From an uncultured Oscillospiraceae bacterium (GTDB taxonomy: Bacteria > Bacillota > Clostridia > Oscillospirales > Oscillospiraceae), in the NCBI GenBank assembly GCA_934622035.1, contig CAKTVG010000005.1, positions 55,358-119,357 on the forward strand: 64,000 bases of DNA, read 5' to 3'. This document shows, piece after piece, positions 8,595-18,007 of the stretch (positions are counted from its first letter, which is position 1; the number at the start of each line of letters is the position of its first letter). The notes under the pieces were generated by a model. It had not been told where the DNA came from, ran no database searches, and saw only the letters and a list, made by a program, of their open reading frames with translations. Position numbers and translations under genes: made by a program.

Positions 8595-8983
8595 AACATA
8601 AACCCACCGGCAGACCGAAATAAGAGTCAATTTTTACGATCACGGACTTTTTTGACACCCGGCAGACCGCAAAAAAGTTCGGAAGACAAGCAACTCGCGT
8701 CCGTCGGCGTACATAGGTACGGTAGGGCGCGAGTTGAGCAGTAAGTCAAAACCCTTGCGAAGCAAGCTATATTTTGCAGCTAAAAGTTCGAAGTGTCTCA
8801 CTTTTGTAAATCAAAGTGCAGAGACAGAAAACGACGAAGATAATAATCGGTTTTGACGATTACGGACTTTTTTGCCGGTCTGAAGAAAATACATCTTGTA
8901 TTTTTCATTATTTTCTGATAATATAGTACGGATTCTGGAGTAAAATGTGCGCATTCGGCGCAACACATAGGAGGATTATCCAA
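8595..8983. repeat. 389-base gene-free stretch with direct and inverted repeats
   Basis: No ORF here looks coding. Seen: a near-identical direct repeat CGAT(C/T)ACGGACTTTTTT at 8637-8652 and near 8857-8872; an inverted pair CAGACCG near 8611 and CGGTCTG near 8876 bounding about 270 bases; a long hairpin with arms CAACTCGCG/CGCGAGTTG at about 8690-8735; and a further hairpin around 8794-8825 with arms GTCTC/GAGAC. The right end holds the tig promoter. It could be a small structured RNA or a MITE-like relic. Confidence 0.6.
8896..8924 (+). promoter_or_regulatory. Promoter of tig
   Basis: TTGTAT (8896-8901), 17 bases, TAATAT (8919-8924), with a TGA extended -10 directly before the -10 box. Confidence 0.8.
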
Positions 8984-10285
8984 ATGAATGTCAAAAGCGT
9001 AGAAAAAGAGACTTCCAAGGCAACCGTAACCGTAGAGCTGACCCGTGCAGAGCTTGAGCCTGCCATCAACAAGGCGTATCTCAAGTACCGCAAGGACATC
9101 GCGATTCCCGGCTTCCGCAAGGGCAAGGCGCCCCGCGTGGTGATCGAGGCCGCTTACGGCAAGCATGTCTTTTTTGAGGACGCAATCGAAGAGATGTTCC
9201 CGCAGATTTATCAGGATGCAGTCATGACGCAGGACATGAAGCCCGTGGGCCGTCCCAGCGTTTCCGATATGAAGATCGGCGACGACGATTCCGTCACGCT
9301 GACGATCGTGACCGATCTTTACCCCGTTGTGACCCTCGGTGAATACAAGGGCCTCGAGGTGGAGAAGGTTGACGCAGAGGTCAAGGAGTCCGAGGTGGAC
9401 GCCGAGATCGACCGCATGGCGCAGAATGTTGCCCGCATTTCCACGGTGGAGCGTCCCGCGCAGAATGGAGACACTGCCGTCATCGATTTCGAGGGCTTCC
9501 TGAACGGCGTGCCCTTCCAGGGCGGCAAGGGCGAGAACCACGAGCTGCTGCTCGGCTCCGGCTCCTTCATCCCCGGCTTCGAGGAGCAGGTTGTCGGCAT
9601 GAGCGCCGGTGAGGAGAAGGACATCAACGTTACCTTCCCGGAGAACTATCACTCCGCCGACCTGGCCGGCAAGGAAGTGACCTTCAAGGTCAAGGTGCAT
9701 GAGGTCAAGGAAACCGTTCTGCCCGAGAAGGACGACGAGTTTGTGAAGGACGTTTCCGAGTTCGACACCATGGACGAGCTGCGCGCCGACATCGAAAATC
9801 GCATCCGCGACGAGAAGCAGGCCGGCATCGACCGCGCGTTTGAAAACGCCGCTGTGGAGAAGGCCGCTGCCAACATGACCGCGGAGATCCCCGACAGCAT
9901 GGTCGACGAGGAAGTGGACCGTCAGCTCGAGCGCATGGACTATGAGCTGCGCGCACAGGGCGCCTCTCTCGAGGCCTATGCACAAATGCTCGGCGGCGAC
10001 ATGAACGCCATCCGCAACAGCCTGCGTCCCGGCGCGCTGAACGCCGTCCGCACCAACGTTATGCTTGATGCCGTTGTCGATGCCGAGAAGATCGAGGTTT
10101 CCGAAGAAGAGTGTGAGGAAGAATACAAGAAGCTGGCCGACAGCTACAAGATGGAGCTGGACAAGGTCAAGGAGCTGCTGAAGCTTGACGGCATGAAGGG
10201 CGACCTTCAGGTTCGTAAGGCTGCAAAGCTCATCGCAGAATCTGCCGTTGCCGTTGCGCCCAAGGCGGAGGAAAAAGCGGAATAA
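8984..10285 (+). CDS. tig: Trigger factor, ribosome-associated chaperone and prolyl isomerase
   Basis: 433 residues, the normal length. Seen: an N-terminal ribosome-binding domain with the GFRKGKAPR signature, a central FKBP-type PPIase domain (GDTAVIDFEGF ... GSFIPGFEEQVVGM), and a helical C-terminal chaperone domain ending in a charged tail. It binds nascent chains at the ribosome exit. Start ATG 8984 has AGGAGG nine bases upstream; the in-frame ATG at 8945 has none. Heads the tig-clpP-clpX-lon-ysxC block. Confidence 0.97.
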   Translation: MNVKSVEKETSKATVTVELTRAELEPAINKAYLKYRKDIAIPGFRKGKAPRVVIEAAYGKHVFFEDAIEEMFPQIYQDAVMTQDMKPVGRPSVSDMKIGDDDSVTLTIVTDLYPVVTLGEYKGLEVEKVDAEVKESEVDAEIDRMAQNVARISTVERPAQNGDTAVIDFEGFLNGVPFQGGKGENHELLLGSGSFIPGFEEQVVGMSAGEEKDINVTFPENYHSADLAGKEVTFKVKVHEVKETVLPEKDDEFVKDVSEFDTMDELRADIENRIRDEKQAGIDRAFENAAVEKAAANMTAEIPDSMVDEEVDRQLERMDYELRAQGASLEAYAQMLGGDMNAIRNSLRPGALNAVRTNVMLDAVVDAEKIEVSEEECEEEYKKLADSYKMELDKVKELLKLDGMKGDLQVRKAAKLIAESAVAVAPKAEEKAE

Positions 10286-10340
10286 TCTTCCTTGCACATG
10301 GTTAGAATGATTCTGATCGTGTTTTGAAAGGAGTATCGGT

Positions 10341-10922
10341 ATGAGTTTAGTACCTTATGTTGTAGAACAGACCAGCCGCGGAGAGCGTTCCTATGATATT
10401 TTCTCCCGCCTGCTCAATGACCGTATCATCTTCCTCTCCGAGGAGGTCAACGATACCACTGCCAGCCTGATCGTGGCGCAGATGCTGTATCTTGAGGCGC
10501 AGGATCCGGACAAGGACATCCAGTTCTATATCAACAGCCCCGGCGGCGTTGTCACTGCCGGCCTTGCGATTTACGACACCATGCAGTATATCAAGTGCGA
10601 CGTTTCCACGATTTGCATCGGCATGGCGGCGTCCATGGGCGCGTTCCTGCTGTCCTCCGGCACGAAGGGCAAGCGCATTGCGCTTCCGAATGCGGAGATC
10701 ATGATCCATCAGCCGTCCGGCGGCGCACAGGGTCAGGTGACGGATATCCAGATCCATGCCCAGCGCATCGCGGACATCAAAAAGCGGTTGAATGAGATCA
10801 TGGCTGCCAACACCGGCCGCTCCATTGAGGAGGTCACGCGCGATACCGAGCGCGACCACTTCCTTACCGCCGAGGAGGCTAAGAGCTACGGCCTGATCGA
10901 TAAGGTCATCTATCAGAGATAA
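10341..10922 (+). CDS. clpP: ATP-dependent Clp protease proteolytic subunit
   Basis: 193 residues, mature ClpP size. Seen: N-terminal LVPYVVEQT axial segment, catalytic triad Ser98 (GMAAS), His123 (MIHQP) and Asp172, plus NSPGG at the oxyanion strand. Forms the 14-mer degradation chamber that works with ClpX, the next gene. AAAGGAG precedes the ATG. No strong promoter in the 55-base gap after tig, so co-transcription is likely. Confidence 0.98.
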   Translation: MSLVPYVVEQTSRGERSYDIFSRLLNDRIIFLSEEVNDTTASLIVAQMLYLEAQDPDKDIQFYINSPGGVVTAGLAIYDTMQYIKCDVSTICIGMAASMGAFLLSSGTKGKRIALPNAEIMIHQPSGGAQGQVTDIQIHAQRIADIKKRLNEIMAANTGRSIEEVTRDTERDHFLTAEEAKSYGLIDKVIYQR

Positions 10923-10947
10923 AGCAAGCATCGGGAGGGATTTGATT

Positions 10948-12198
10948 TTGGCGGATAAGTTAATTCGCTGCTCTTTCTGTGGGAAAACGCAGGGACAGGT
11001 CAAACGTATTCTGTCCGGCCCCAACGCGTATATCTGCAATGAGTGCGTGGCACTGTGCAGCACCCTCCTTCAGGAAGATATGTACGATACCACGGAGCAG
11101 ATTCCGGAAAAACCGGAAAACCTCCCAACCCCCAAACAGATTAAGGAATACATGGACGGCTATATCATCGGACAGGACAAGGCGAAAATCGCCCTTTCCG
11201 TTGCGGTGTATAACCACTACAAGCGCATTTACTTTGGCGGAGAATCCGATGTTGAGCTGCAAAAGAGCAACATTCTGCTCATCGGCCCCACCGGCTGCGG
11301 CAAGACGCTCTTCGCCCAGACGCTTGCAAAGATCCTGAATGTTCCCTTCGCCATTGCGGACGCCACAACGCTGACCGAGGCGGGCTATGTCGGCGAGGAT
11401 GTGGAAAACATCCTGCTGCGCCTGCTGCAAGCGGCGGACTTCGATGTGGAGCTTGCCGAGCGCGGCATCATCTATATCGATGAGATGGATAAAATCGCCC
11501 GCAAGAGCGAAAATACCTCCATCACCCGCGATGTTTCCGGCGAGGGCGTGCAGCAGGCGCTGCTGAAGATCCTCGAGGGAACGGTTGCCAATGTGCCCCC
11601 GCAGGGCGGCAGAAAGCACCCCCAGCAGGAATTCATCCAGATCGACACGACGAATATCCTGTTTATCTGCGGCGGCGCCTTCGACGGCCTGGATAAGATC
11701 ATCGAAAAGCGCACCGACCGCTCCAGCCTTGGCTTCGGCTCTGAGCTGAAGAGCCGGGAGGAGCTGGACGTCGGGACGCTGTTTGAACAGGTGCAGCCGC
11801 ATGACCTGCTGAAATTCGGTATCATTCCGGAGCTGGTCGGCCGTCTGCCGGTGGTGACCAGCCTGTCGAGCCTGCGCAAGGAGGATCTTGTCCGCATCCT
11901 GACGGAACCGAAAAACGCGCTTTGCCGCCAGTATCGCAAGCTGCTGGAGCTGGATCATGTGACGCTGGACTTCGAAAACGCCGCGCTCGACGCCATCGCG
12001 CAGAAGGCGATTGACCGCAAGATCGGCGCGAGAGGCCTGCGCGCAGTGCTGGAGGACGTCATGACGAACGTCATGTACGAAATACCCTCCGACCCGTCGA
12101 TCAGCAAGGTGCTCATCACGCGCGACTGTGTGGAAAAAGGCAGCCAGCCGGAGCTGACACGGGCAAAGGACCGCGCCCGCCTGAAGAGGCCGAGTTAA
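10948..12198 (+). CDS. clpX: ATP-dependent Clp protease ATP-binding subunit ClpX
   Basis: AAA+ unfoldase, 416 residues. Seen: N-terminal C4 zinc finger (Cys8, 11, 30, 33), Walker A GPTGCGKT, Walker B IIYIDEMDK, sensor and arginine-finger regions, and the C-terminal GARGLR motif. The ClpP-docking loop reads LGF where many bacteria have IGF, a conservative change. Start: TTG at 10948, nine bases after GGGAGG; the TTG at 10942 is too close to the ribosome site. Lies 25 bases after clpP. Confidence 0.97.
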   Translation: MADKLIRCSFCGKTQGQVKRILSGPNAYICNECVALCSTLLQEDMYDTTEQIPEKPENLPTPKQIKEYMDGYIIGQDKAKIALSVAVYNHYKRIYFGGESDVELQKSNILLIGPTGCGKTLFAQTLAKILNVPFAIADATTLTEAGYVGEDVENILLRLLQAADFDVELAERGIIYIDEMDKIARKSENTSITRDVSGEGVQQALLKILEGTVANVPPQGGRKHPQQEFIQIDTTNILFICGGAFDGLDKIIEKRTDRSSLGFGSELKSREELDVGTLFEQVQPHDLLKFGIIPELVGRLPVVTSLSSLRKEDLVRILTEPKNALCRQYRKLLELDHVTLDFENAALDAIAQKAIDRKIGARGLRAVLEDVMTNVMYEIPSDPSISKVLITRDCVEKGSQPELTRAKDRARLKRPS

Positions 12199-12289
12199 CC
12201 AAATAGCAAGAGAGAAGGGGGCCGTGGAAACCGATGGGGTTTCTATGCCTCCTTCCTTTTCTCAGAATCCTTTTTGGAAAGGAGAACGC

Positions 12290-14710
12290 ATGAAAGAACT
12301 GATTATTACCGAGCGCATGCCGGTGCTTGCTCTGCGCGGCATGACGGTTTTCCCGCAGACGACGATGCACTTTGACGTGGGACGGGAAAAATCCATCCGT
12401 GCGCTGGAAAAGGCAATGAATGCCGATCAGCGCATCTTTCTGGTAACGCAGAAGGACATTTTGCAGGACGATCCCTCCTTCGACGATCTTTACGCCGTCG
12501 GCACCGTGGCGCAGGTGCGCCAGGTACTGAAAATGCCGGGTGATTCCGTCAGAGTCCTGGTGGTGGGAGAATTCCGCGCGAAGGTGACGGAGGTACAGCA
12601 GACCTCGCCCTATCTCAGCGCGCGTGTGGAGTCCCTGCCGGATGCAGACTATGTGCCGGATACGCCGAGAATCGAGGCGCTGCACCGTCAGGCGGCGCAG
12701 CTGTTCGACGAGTTTGCCGACCTCGCGCCGCGGCCTGTGCAGGAGACAATGCTCAAGATCCTTGCCTCTAACGACCCCGGCTATATCGCCGATCTGATGA
12801 GCCAGGCTGCGACCTTCTCCTATCAGGAGAAGATGCGCGTGCTGAGCCAGCTGCATCCCGTCCGCCGCCTGGAAACGACGCTCAAGCTCTTTGCCCGTGA
12901 GCTGGAGGTTCTGCGGCTTGAAAATCAATTGCAGGACAAAACCCAGCAAAGCATCGACAAGGGCCAGCGGGACTACTTCCTGCGCGAGCAGATGAAGGTC
13001 ATCCGCAGCGAGCTGGGCGAGAACGATGATGAGGCGGAATTTGAAGAATACCGCCAGAAAATTGAAAAGCTGGCGCTGCCGGAGGAGATCTCCGAGAAGC
13101 TTGACAAGGAGCTTCAGCGCCTGACAAAGCAGCCCTACGGCTCTGCGGAGGCGTCCGTCATCCGCAACTATCTGGACGTTGCGCTGGAGCTGCCTTGGAA
13201 CCGCCGCAGCAAGGAGCGCTGTGACGTCCGTGCCGCCAGGAAAATTCTGGATGAGGATCACTTCGGACTGGAGAAGGTCAAGGAGCGTATCCTTGAAATC
13301 CTTGCCGTCAAGCAGCTTGCGCCGGAGCTTCCGGGGCAGATCATCTGCCTTGTCGGCCCTCCGGGCGTGGGCAAAACGTCCATTGCCATGAGCATTGCAC
13401 GGGCGCTGAACCGCAAGCTTGCGCGAATCTCCCTTGGCGGCATCCACGATGAGGCGGAAATTCGCGGTCACAGAAAGACCTATATCGGTGCGATGCCCGG
13501 CCGAATCCTCACGGCGGTGCAGCAGGCCGGAACGAAGAATCCGCTGCTGCTGCTCGACGAGATCGACAAGCTGGGCAGCGATTACCGCGGCGATCCCTCC
13601 TCTGCGCTGCTGGAGGTGCTGGATTCCGAGCAGAATGCGACCTTCCGCGATAACTTTCTTGAGCTGCCCTTCGATCTGAGCGAGTGCATGTTCATCACCA
13701 CGGCCAACACGGTCGATACCATCCCGCGCCCGCTGCTCGACCGCATGGAGGTCATCGAACTCGGCTCCTACACGGACGAGGAAAAGCTGATGATCGCCAA
13801 GCAGCACCTGCTGCCGAAGCAGCTGAAAAAGCACGGGCTGAAAAAGTCACAGGTACGCGTGACGGACGATGCAATCCGTGAGATCATTGCCTGCTATACG
13901 CGCGAATCCGGCGTCAGAACGCTGGAGCGTGAGATTGCGGCGCTGTGCCGCAAGTGCGCGATGCGCATTGTCTCCGAGCCGGAAACGAAGCGCATCAGCG
14001 TGACCGGCGCTGTAATTGAGAATTTCCTTGGACCGCGCAGGATCCTGCCGGATAAGCTGGCGCCCGCCGATACCGTCGGCCTTGTGACCGGCCTTGCCTG
14101 GACTGCCGTCGGCGGCGAGACGCTGGAGGTCGAGTGCAATGTGGTAGAGGGCAGCGGTAAGCTGAATCTGACCGGCAACCTCGGCGATGTGATGAAGGAA
14201 TCCGTCCAGGCTGCAATGAGCTATATCCGCAGCCGCGCGGCGCGCCTGCACATCCCGGAGGACTTTTACAAAACAAAGGACATCCATGTCCACTTCCCGG
14301 AGGGCGCGGTACCGAAGGACGGCCCCTCGGCGGGTATTACCGTCTGCACTGCGATGGTTTCTGCGCTGACGAACCGCCCGGTGCGCCGCGACATTGCAAT
14401 GACGGGCGAGATTTCCATCCGCGGCCGCGTGCTGCCCATCGGCGGCCTGAAGGAGAAGACCATGGCGGCGCTGCGCCACGGCGTGCGCACAGTCATCATC
14501 CCGAAGGAGAACGAAAAGGACCTGCAGGAAATTGACCAGACGGTTCGCCGTGCGCTGAACTTCCTGCTTGTGGAGCATGTGGACGCCGTGATTGACGCTG
14601 CGCTTGTCCAGCCGGAGAAGCCGGAGGAAACGCTGCCGCAGCGCAAGGAGGAGCGTGTGCTCCCCGTGGCGCACGACGCGCCGCAGACAAAGACGGGGAT
14701 TCGCCAGTGA
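12290..14710 (+). CDS. lon: ATP-dependent protease Lon (LonA type)
   Basis: 806 residues. Seen: N-terminal LON substrate domain (LALRGMTVFP), a coiled-coil region, the AAA+ module with Walker A GPPGVGKT and the GGIHDEAEIRGHRKTYIG block, and the C-terminal protease domain with Ser680 in DGPSAG and Lys723 in GGLKEK, spaced 43 residues apart as in E. coli Lon. Degrades misfolded and regulatory proteins. ATG 12290 has AAAGGAG upstream; the in-frame ATG at 12224 does not. The stop overlaps the start of ysxC. Confidence 0.98.
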   Translation: MKELIITERMPVLALRGMTVFPQTTMHFDVGREKSIRALEKAMNADQRIFLVTQKDILQDDPSFDDLYAVGTVAQVRQVLKMPGDSVRVLVVGEFRAKVTEVQQTSPYLSARVESLPDADYVPDTPRIEALHRQAAQLFDEFADLAPRPVQETMLKILASNDPGYIADLMSQAATFSYQEKMRVLSQLHPVRRLETTLKLFARELEVLRLENQLQDKTQQSIDKGQRDYFLREQMKVIRSELGENDDEAEFEEYRQKIEKLALPEEISEKLDKELQRLTKQPYGSAEASVIRNYLDVALELPWNRRSKERCDVRAARKILDEDHFGLEKVKERILEILAVKQLAPELPGQIICLVGPPGVGKTSIAMSIARALNRKLARISLGGIHDEAEIRGHRKTYIGAMPGRILTAVQQAGTKNPLLLLDEIDKLGSDYRGDPSSALLEVLDSEQNATFRDNFLELPFDLSECMFITTANTVDTIPRPLLDRMEVIELGSYTDEEKLMIAKQHLLPKQLKKHGLKKSQVRVTDDAIREIIACYTRESGVRTLEREIAALCRKCAMRIVSEPETKRISVTGAVIENFLGPRRILPDKLAPADTVGLVTGLAWTAVGGETLEVECNVVEGSGKLNLTGNLGDVMKESVQAAMSYIRSRAARLHIPEDFYKTKDIHVHFPEGAVPKDGPSAGITVCTAMVSALTNRPVRRDIAMTGEISIRGRVLPIGGLKEKTMAALRHGVRTVIIPKENEKDLQEIDQTVRRALNFLLVEHVDAVIDAALVQPEKPEETLPQRKEERVLPVAHDAPQTKTGIRQ

Positions 14711-15297
14711 TGAATCTACAGAAGGTTGAATTTATCAAATCCGCGGCACAGCCGAATGCCTTCCCGGCAGACGGCCTGCCGCAGGTCGCCTTCGCAGGCA
14801 AATCGAATGTGGGCAAATCCTCCGTTCTCAACTGCGTTTTACGGCGTAAAAATTTTGCCCGTGTCGGACAGACTCCGGGCAAAACCATCCATATCAACTT
14901 CTTCCGGGTGGACGAGAAGGCATACTTTGTTGATCTGCCCGGCTATGGCTATGCCAAGGTTTCCAACGCGGAAAAGGAGCGCTGGGGCAAGCTGACGGAA
15001 TCCTACTTTGCGCTTCCGGAGCAGATTACGCTGGGCGTGATGATCGTGGACGCGCGGCATAAGCCGACGCAGCTGGATTGCGTGATGGCAGAGCTGTTCC
15101 GCGGCACGCAGCGGCCCTTTCTGGTGGTTGCAAACAAGCTGGACAAGCTCAAGCCCCGCGAAATCGAGCCGAATATGGCCTGTATCCGCCAAACGCTGGA
15201 GCTGGCGGACGACGTGCCGCTGATCCCGTTTTCTGCGGAGAAGGGCACCGGACGCGAGCTGCTGGTCAGTGCGATCTGCCGCGCGGTCGAAGAATAA
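14710..15297 (+). CDS. ysxC: Ribosome biogenesis GTP-binding protein YsxC/EngB
   Basis: 195 residues. Seen: G1 GKSNVGKSS, G2 region GQTPGKT, G3 DLPGYGYAK, G4 NKLDKL and an SAEKGTG G5, the standard EngB series. Required for 50S assembly in Bacillus. Start ATG 14710 overlaps the lon stop (TGATG), indicating coupling; a GTG at 14707 is also in frame. Its place directly after lon matches Bacillus lonA-ysxC. Confidence 0.97.
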   Translation: MNLQKVEFIKSAAQPNAFPADGLPQVAFAGKSNVGKSSVLNCVLRRKNFARVGQTPGKTIHINFFRVDEKAYFVDLPGYGYAKVSNAEKERWGKLTESYFALPEQITLGVMIVDARHKPTQLDCVMAELFRGTQRPFLVVANKLDKLKPREIEPNMACIRQTLELADDVPLIPFSAEKGTGRELLVSAICRAVEE

Positions 15298-15300
15298 AAC

Positions 15301-15333
15301 AACGGCAACGAGGTGGAGCCTCGTTGCCGTTTT
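15301..15333. terminator. Bidirectional terminator between convergent genes
   Basis: 13-bp stem (15301-15313 with 15319-15331), five-base loop, T run on the plus side. It lies between ysxC and the minus-strand membrane protein. Confidence 0.85.
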
Positions 15334-15339
15334 GCGCGA

Positions 15340-16962
15340 TTACCAGCGAACGTAGCCGCAGCCGTCCGGCCCGCGCCAGATGGTGAAGACGAGCATGCCG
15401 TCTTCGAAGCGAACTTCGTAGTCGCCGTTTTCCAGCTCGGTGTAGGTGACGGGCGTCAATGCGCCGGTGTTGAAATCGTAGAGATAGAGCCGGTCAAAAT
15501 TGGAGAGCTTTTTTGCATCAAAAGTCTCCGGCGTGTAGTAGGGCGGCTTCACCGCCAGCGGCGTGACCTCGCAGGAAAGTGCGGAGCCGGTGACGGAGGT
15601 GATCGCGTTCGACAGCGCCCAGCTGCTGCCGCCGCAGCCGGTGAAGTGCTCGTGGTACTGGTAGTTCCAGGTTTCCAGATAGCTTTCCTCCAGATGAAGA
15701 ATGCCGACGCGCTCCCCGGCGGGCACCTCGCGCAGTCCGTCGCCGATGTCCTGCGCCAGCTTTTTGTCGTTTCGGTTTGTCACGTGGTAGTCGTGCATTT
15801 CGGAAACGGAAGCCATGCAGCAGGTGAAGGCCAGAAGCGCCGCGAGCACCGCAATGACGGCCTTTTGATGCTTATACTCCCGGAAGAAGGACTCCACAGC
15901 CCATTCGACCAGAATGGCAAGACCGAGAATTGAGGGGACCGCATTGCGCAGGGAGAACCAGTTGTAGGAAATGGCGAAGAACACGGCCAGCGGCGCCAGC
16001 AGCAGAATCAGGCCGACGAGCGGCTTGTATTTCTGAAATGCGGCTTCGGCATTTCTGCGGGCAAATTTTCCCTCCGTTCTGCGCAGCTGGAAGACGAGCA
16101 GCAGGATGCAGAGCGCGAGAACGCCGAGTAGATAGAGCCACGCCCCGTCGCGGAAGAGGTAGCGCAGGCCGCGCACAAAGCCCTTGCCCAGCGTGAAGAA
16201 ATTCGCGCTGACAAAGCACTCGTAAAGCTGGCGCAGCAGAGACGGCAGCTTTTCCGTCCAGTAGGCGGCGGAGAAGGGATTGGCAAGCTGCGTGCGCGCG
16301 CTGCTGCCAAGCAGAGAAATGACGATGAGATAGATGGCGAGATTCAAAAAGCTGAGCAGACCGACCAGCACCTTCCAGCGCAGGCGGCGCGCGTTCAGCA
16401 CGGACTGCACAAGCGTGATGGCAATGGACAGCAGGAGAATCTGCTCGTAGAAGAAGAACGAAACCAGCTGGAAGAGCGTAAAGAGAATGGGGAAGACCCA
16501 GTGCTTCCGCTCATAGAAGCATTGCAGCATCAGCGCGGCCAGCGCGGCGAAGAACAGTCCGGGGATGATGCGTGAGGAGGCGGAAATCCAATAAAGCCCC
16601 TCAAAGCTCATCGGCAGCAGCGCGGCGGTCAGCAGAAACAGCCAGCCGCAGGAGAAGTACTGCCGGAAAACACGCATCAGGATATAAATGGCCAGCGTAT
16701 AGAGAATGGACAAAAGGAGCACGGCGACGATCATGTTTCCCCAGAAGCCGCCCCAGAGGTGGATATCCAGGATGCTTGCCAGAGGCCGGGTGGTGAGAAA
16801 ATCCGCCGTTATGGTCGCAGGCGTATAGACGCTGTAATGCAGATAATCGTCAAGCTGAGGATAGTACCTTAGCCCATAATAGGTAAAGCGGATGAAAAAC
16901 AGTGCAAAAAGGAGAACGGCTGACAGCAGCTCTCTTCCGCCCTTCTTCAGGGAACGACGCAT
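15340..16962 (-). CDS. Polytopic membrane protein, possibly GT-C-like
   Basis: 540 residues, not assigned to a named family. Seen: about ten to eleven hydrophobic helices from residue 12 on, and a first loop with YYPQLDDYLHY whose paired Asp recalls the first-loop acidic motif of GT-C glycosyltransferases; a soluble C-terminal region of about 120 residues follows the last helix. Start ATG at 16962 has AAAGAGG upstream. It stands alone. A role in transferring sugars to surface polymers is inference from topology only. Confidence 0.7.
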   Translation of the reverse strand: MRRSLKKGGRELLSAVLLFALFFIRFTYYGLRYYPQLDDYLHYSVYTPATITADFLTTRPLASILDIHLWGGFWGNMIVAVLLLSILYTLAIYILMRVFRQYFSCGWLFLLTAALLPMSFEGLYWISASSRIIPGLFFAALAALMLQCFYERKHWVFPILFTLFQLVSFFFYEQILLLSIAITLVQSVLNARRLRWKVLVGLLSFLNLAIYLIVISLLGSSARTQLANPFSAAYWTEKLPSLLRQLYECFVSANFFTLGKGFVRGLRYLFRDGAWLYLLGVLALCILLLVFQLRRTEGKFARRNAEAAFQKYKPLVGLILLLAPLAVFFAISYNWFSLRNAVPSILGLAILVEWAVESFFREYKHQKAVIAVLAALLAFTCCMASVSEMHDYHVTNRNDKKLAQDIGDGLREVPAGERVGILHLEESYLETWNYQYHEHFTGCGGSSWALSNAITSVTGSALSCEVTPLAVKPPYYTPETFDAKKLSNFDRLYLYDFNTGALTPVTYTELENGDYEVRFEDGMLVFTIWRGPDGCGYVRW

Positions 16963-17064
16963 TTTTATCGCCTCTTTCTTCTTTCTGATTTTTTATTCTA
17001 TTATATCAGGAATCGCCAGAAAACGCAACGAGCAAATTGTTCCGCCGGGCGGGGAAAGAAACGA

Positions 17065-17093
17065 TTGCATTTTTGCGCGGAATCTGCTATGAT
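17065..17093 (+). promoter_or_regulatory. Promoter of the sortase gene
   Basis: TTGCAT (17065-17070), 17 bases, TATGAT (17088-17093) with a TGC extended -10. Confidence 0.85.
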
Positions 17094-17127
17094 TTAACTA
17101 CTGTTACCTGCGAATGGAGGAGCTCCC

Positions 17128-17955
17128 ATGAACGAAAACGAAAAGAAAAAGAAAGAATCATCCCCCGTGCTGCGGGTGCTGATTTGGGTTTTGTTTGTTG
17201 TTTTTCTATGTGTCTTTGCCTATAGTGCATACCGTATCTGGTCCTACTATTCCGAGAAAAACAAGGCGGCCGGAGAATATGACAATATTCTCAGCAGCTT
17301 CAGCATGCCGAAGCCGTCGAAAAAACCGGACGATAAGACGTCGGACGGCGATGAGGAACCTACCGAGGAAGACCCGATGGCTGAGCCGCGTGTGGACACG
17401 GCGGCGCTTGCCGAGGCCTATCCGGATTTCACCGGCTGGCTCTACAGCCCGGACACGCCGATCGACTACCCCGTTGTGCAGGCGTCGGACAACGACTATT
17501 ATCTGCACCGCCTGATTGACGGCTCGTATAACTACAACGGCTGCCTGTTCACCGATTACCGCTGCGACAAGGGGTTTGCCGACGACAATACGATCATCTA
17601 CGGCCACAACATGTTCTCCGGCATCATGTTCGGTACGCTGCAAAAGTACAAGGACGCCGATTATTACGCGGCGCATCCGGTGATGTACTTTGAAACCGAG
17701 TACGGTACCTATGACTTCGAGGTCTTCGCCGCCTATACGACGACCTATGACAGCGCAGCCTACACGATCGATTTTGCAAGCGACGACGACTACCTCAGCT
17801 TCCTGAGAAGTGCGAAGGCACAGTCGAGCTTCGATGCCAACATAGAGCTGACGGCAGAGGATCATATCGTCACGCTCTCCACCTGCGCCTATGAATTTGA
17901 AAATGCACGCTTTGTTGTGCTCTGCCGCGTTTCTGCGAGAAACGATGCGCAATGA
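17128..17955 (+). CDS. srtB: Class B sortase
   Basis: 275 residues. Seen: a Lys-rich cytoplasmic start, one N-terminal membrane anchor (about 14-36), a linker, then the sortase fold with catalytic His160 (YGHNM), Cys253 (TLSTC) and Arg267. The TLSTC motif and the N-terminal helical region fit class B. Sortases join proteins with C-terminal sorting signals to the cell wall or to pili; no obvious sorting-signal substrate is encoded nearby. Strong GGAGG before ATG 17128. A 20-bp hairpin follows the stop codon. Confidence 0.94.
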   Translation: MNENEKKKKESSPVLRVLIWVLFVVFLCVFAYSAYRIWSYYSEKNKAAGEYDNILSSFSMPKPSKKPDDKTSDGDEEPTEEDPMAEPRVDTAALAEAYPDFTGWLYSPDTPIDYPVVQASDNDYYLHRLIDGSYNYNGCLFTDYRCDKGFADDNTIIYGHNMFSGIMFGTLQKYKDADYYAAHPVMYFETEYGTYDFEVFAAYTTTYDSAAYTIDFASDDDYLSFLRSAKAQSSFDANIELTAEDHIVTLSTCAYEFENARFVVLCRVSARNDAQ

Positions 17956-17963
17956 CATTGGAT

Positions 17964-18007
17964 AAAATCACCTCGTCCGGATAAGCTATCCGGACGAGGT
18001 GATTTTT
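17964..18007 (+). terminator. 20-bp hairpin terminator that also covers the next gene's ribosome site
   Basis: Perfect 20-bp inverted repeat 17964-17983 / 17987-18006 with a three-base loop. The arm ends are A4 and T4, and T continues to 18007. The right arm contains GAGGTG (17996-18001), the only ribosome-binding site for the gene starting at 18008. It can act as terminator, as ribosome-site sequestrator, or both. Confidence 0.9.
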
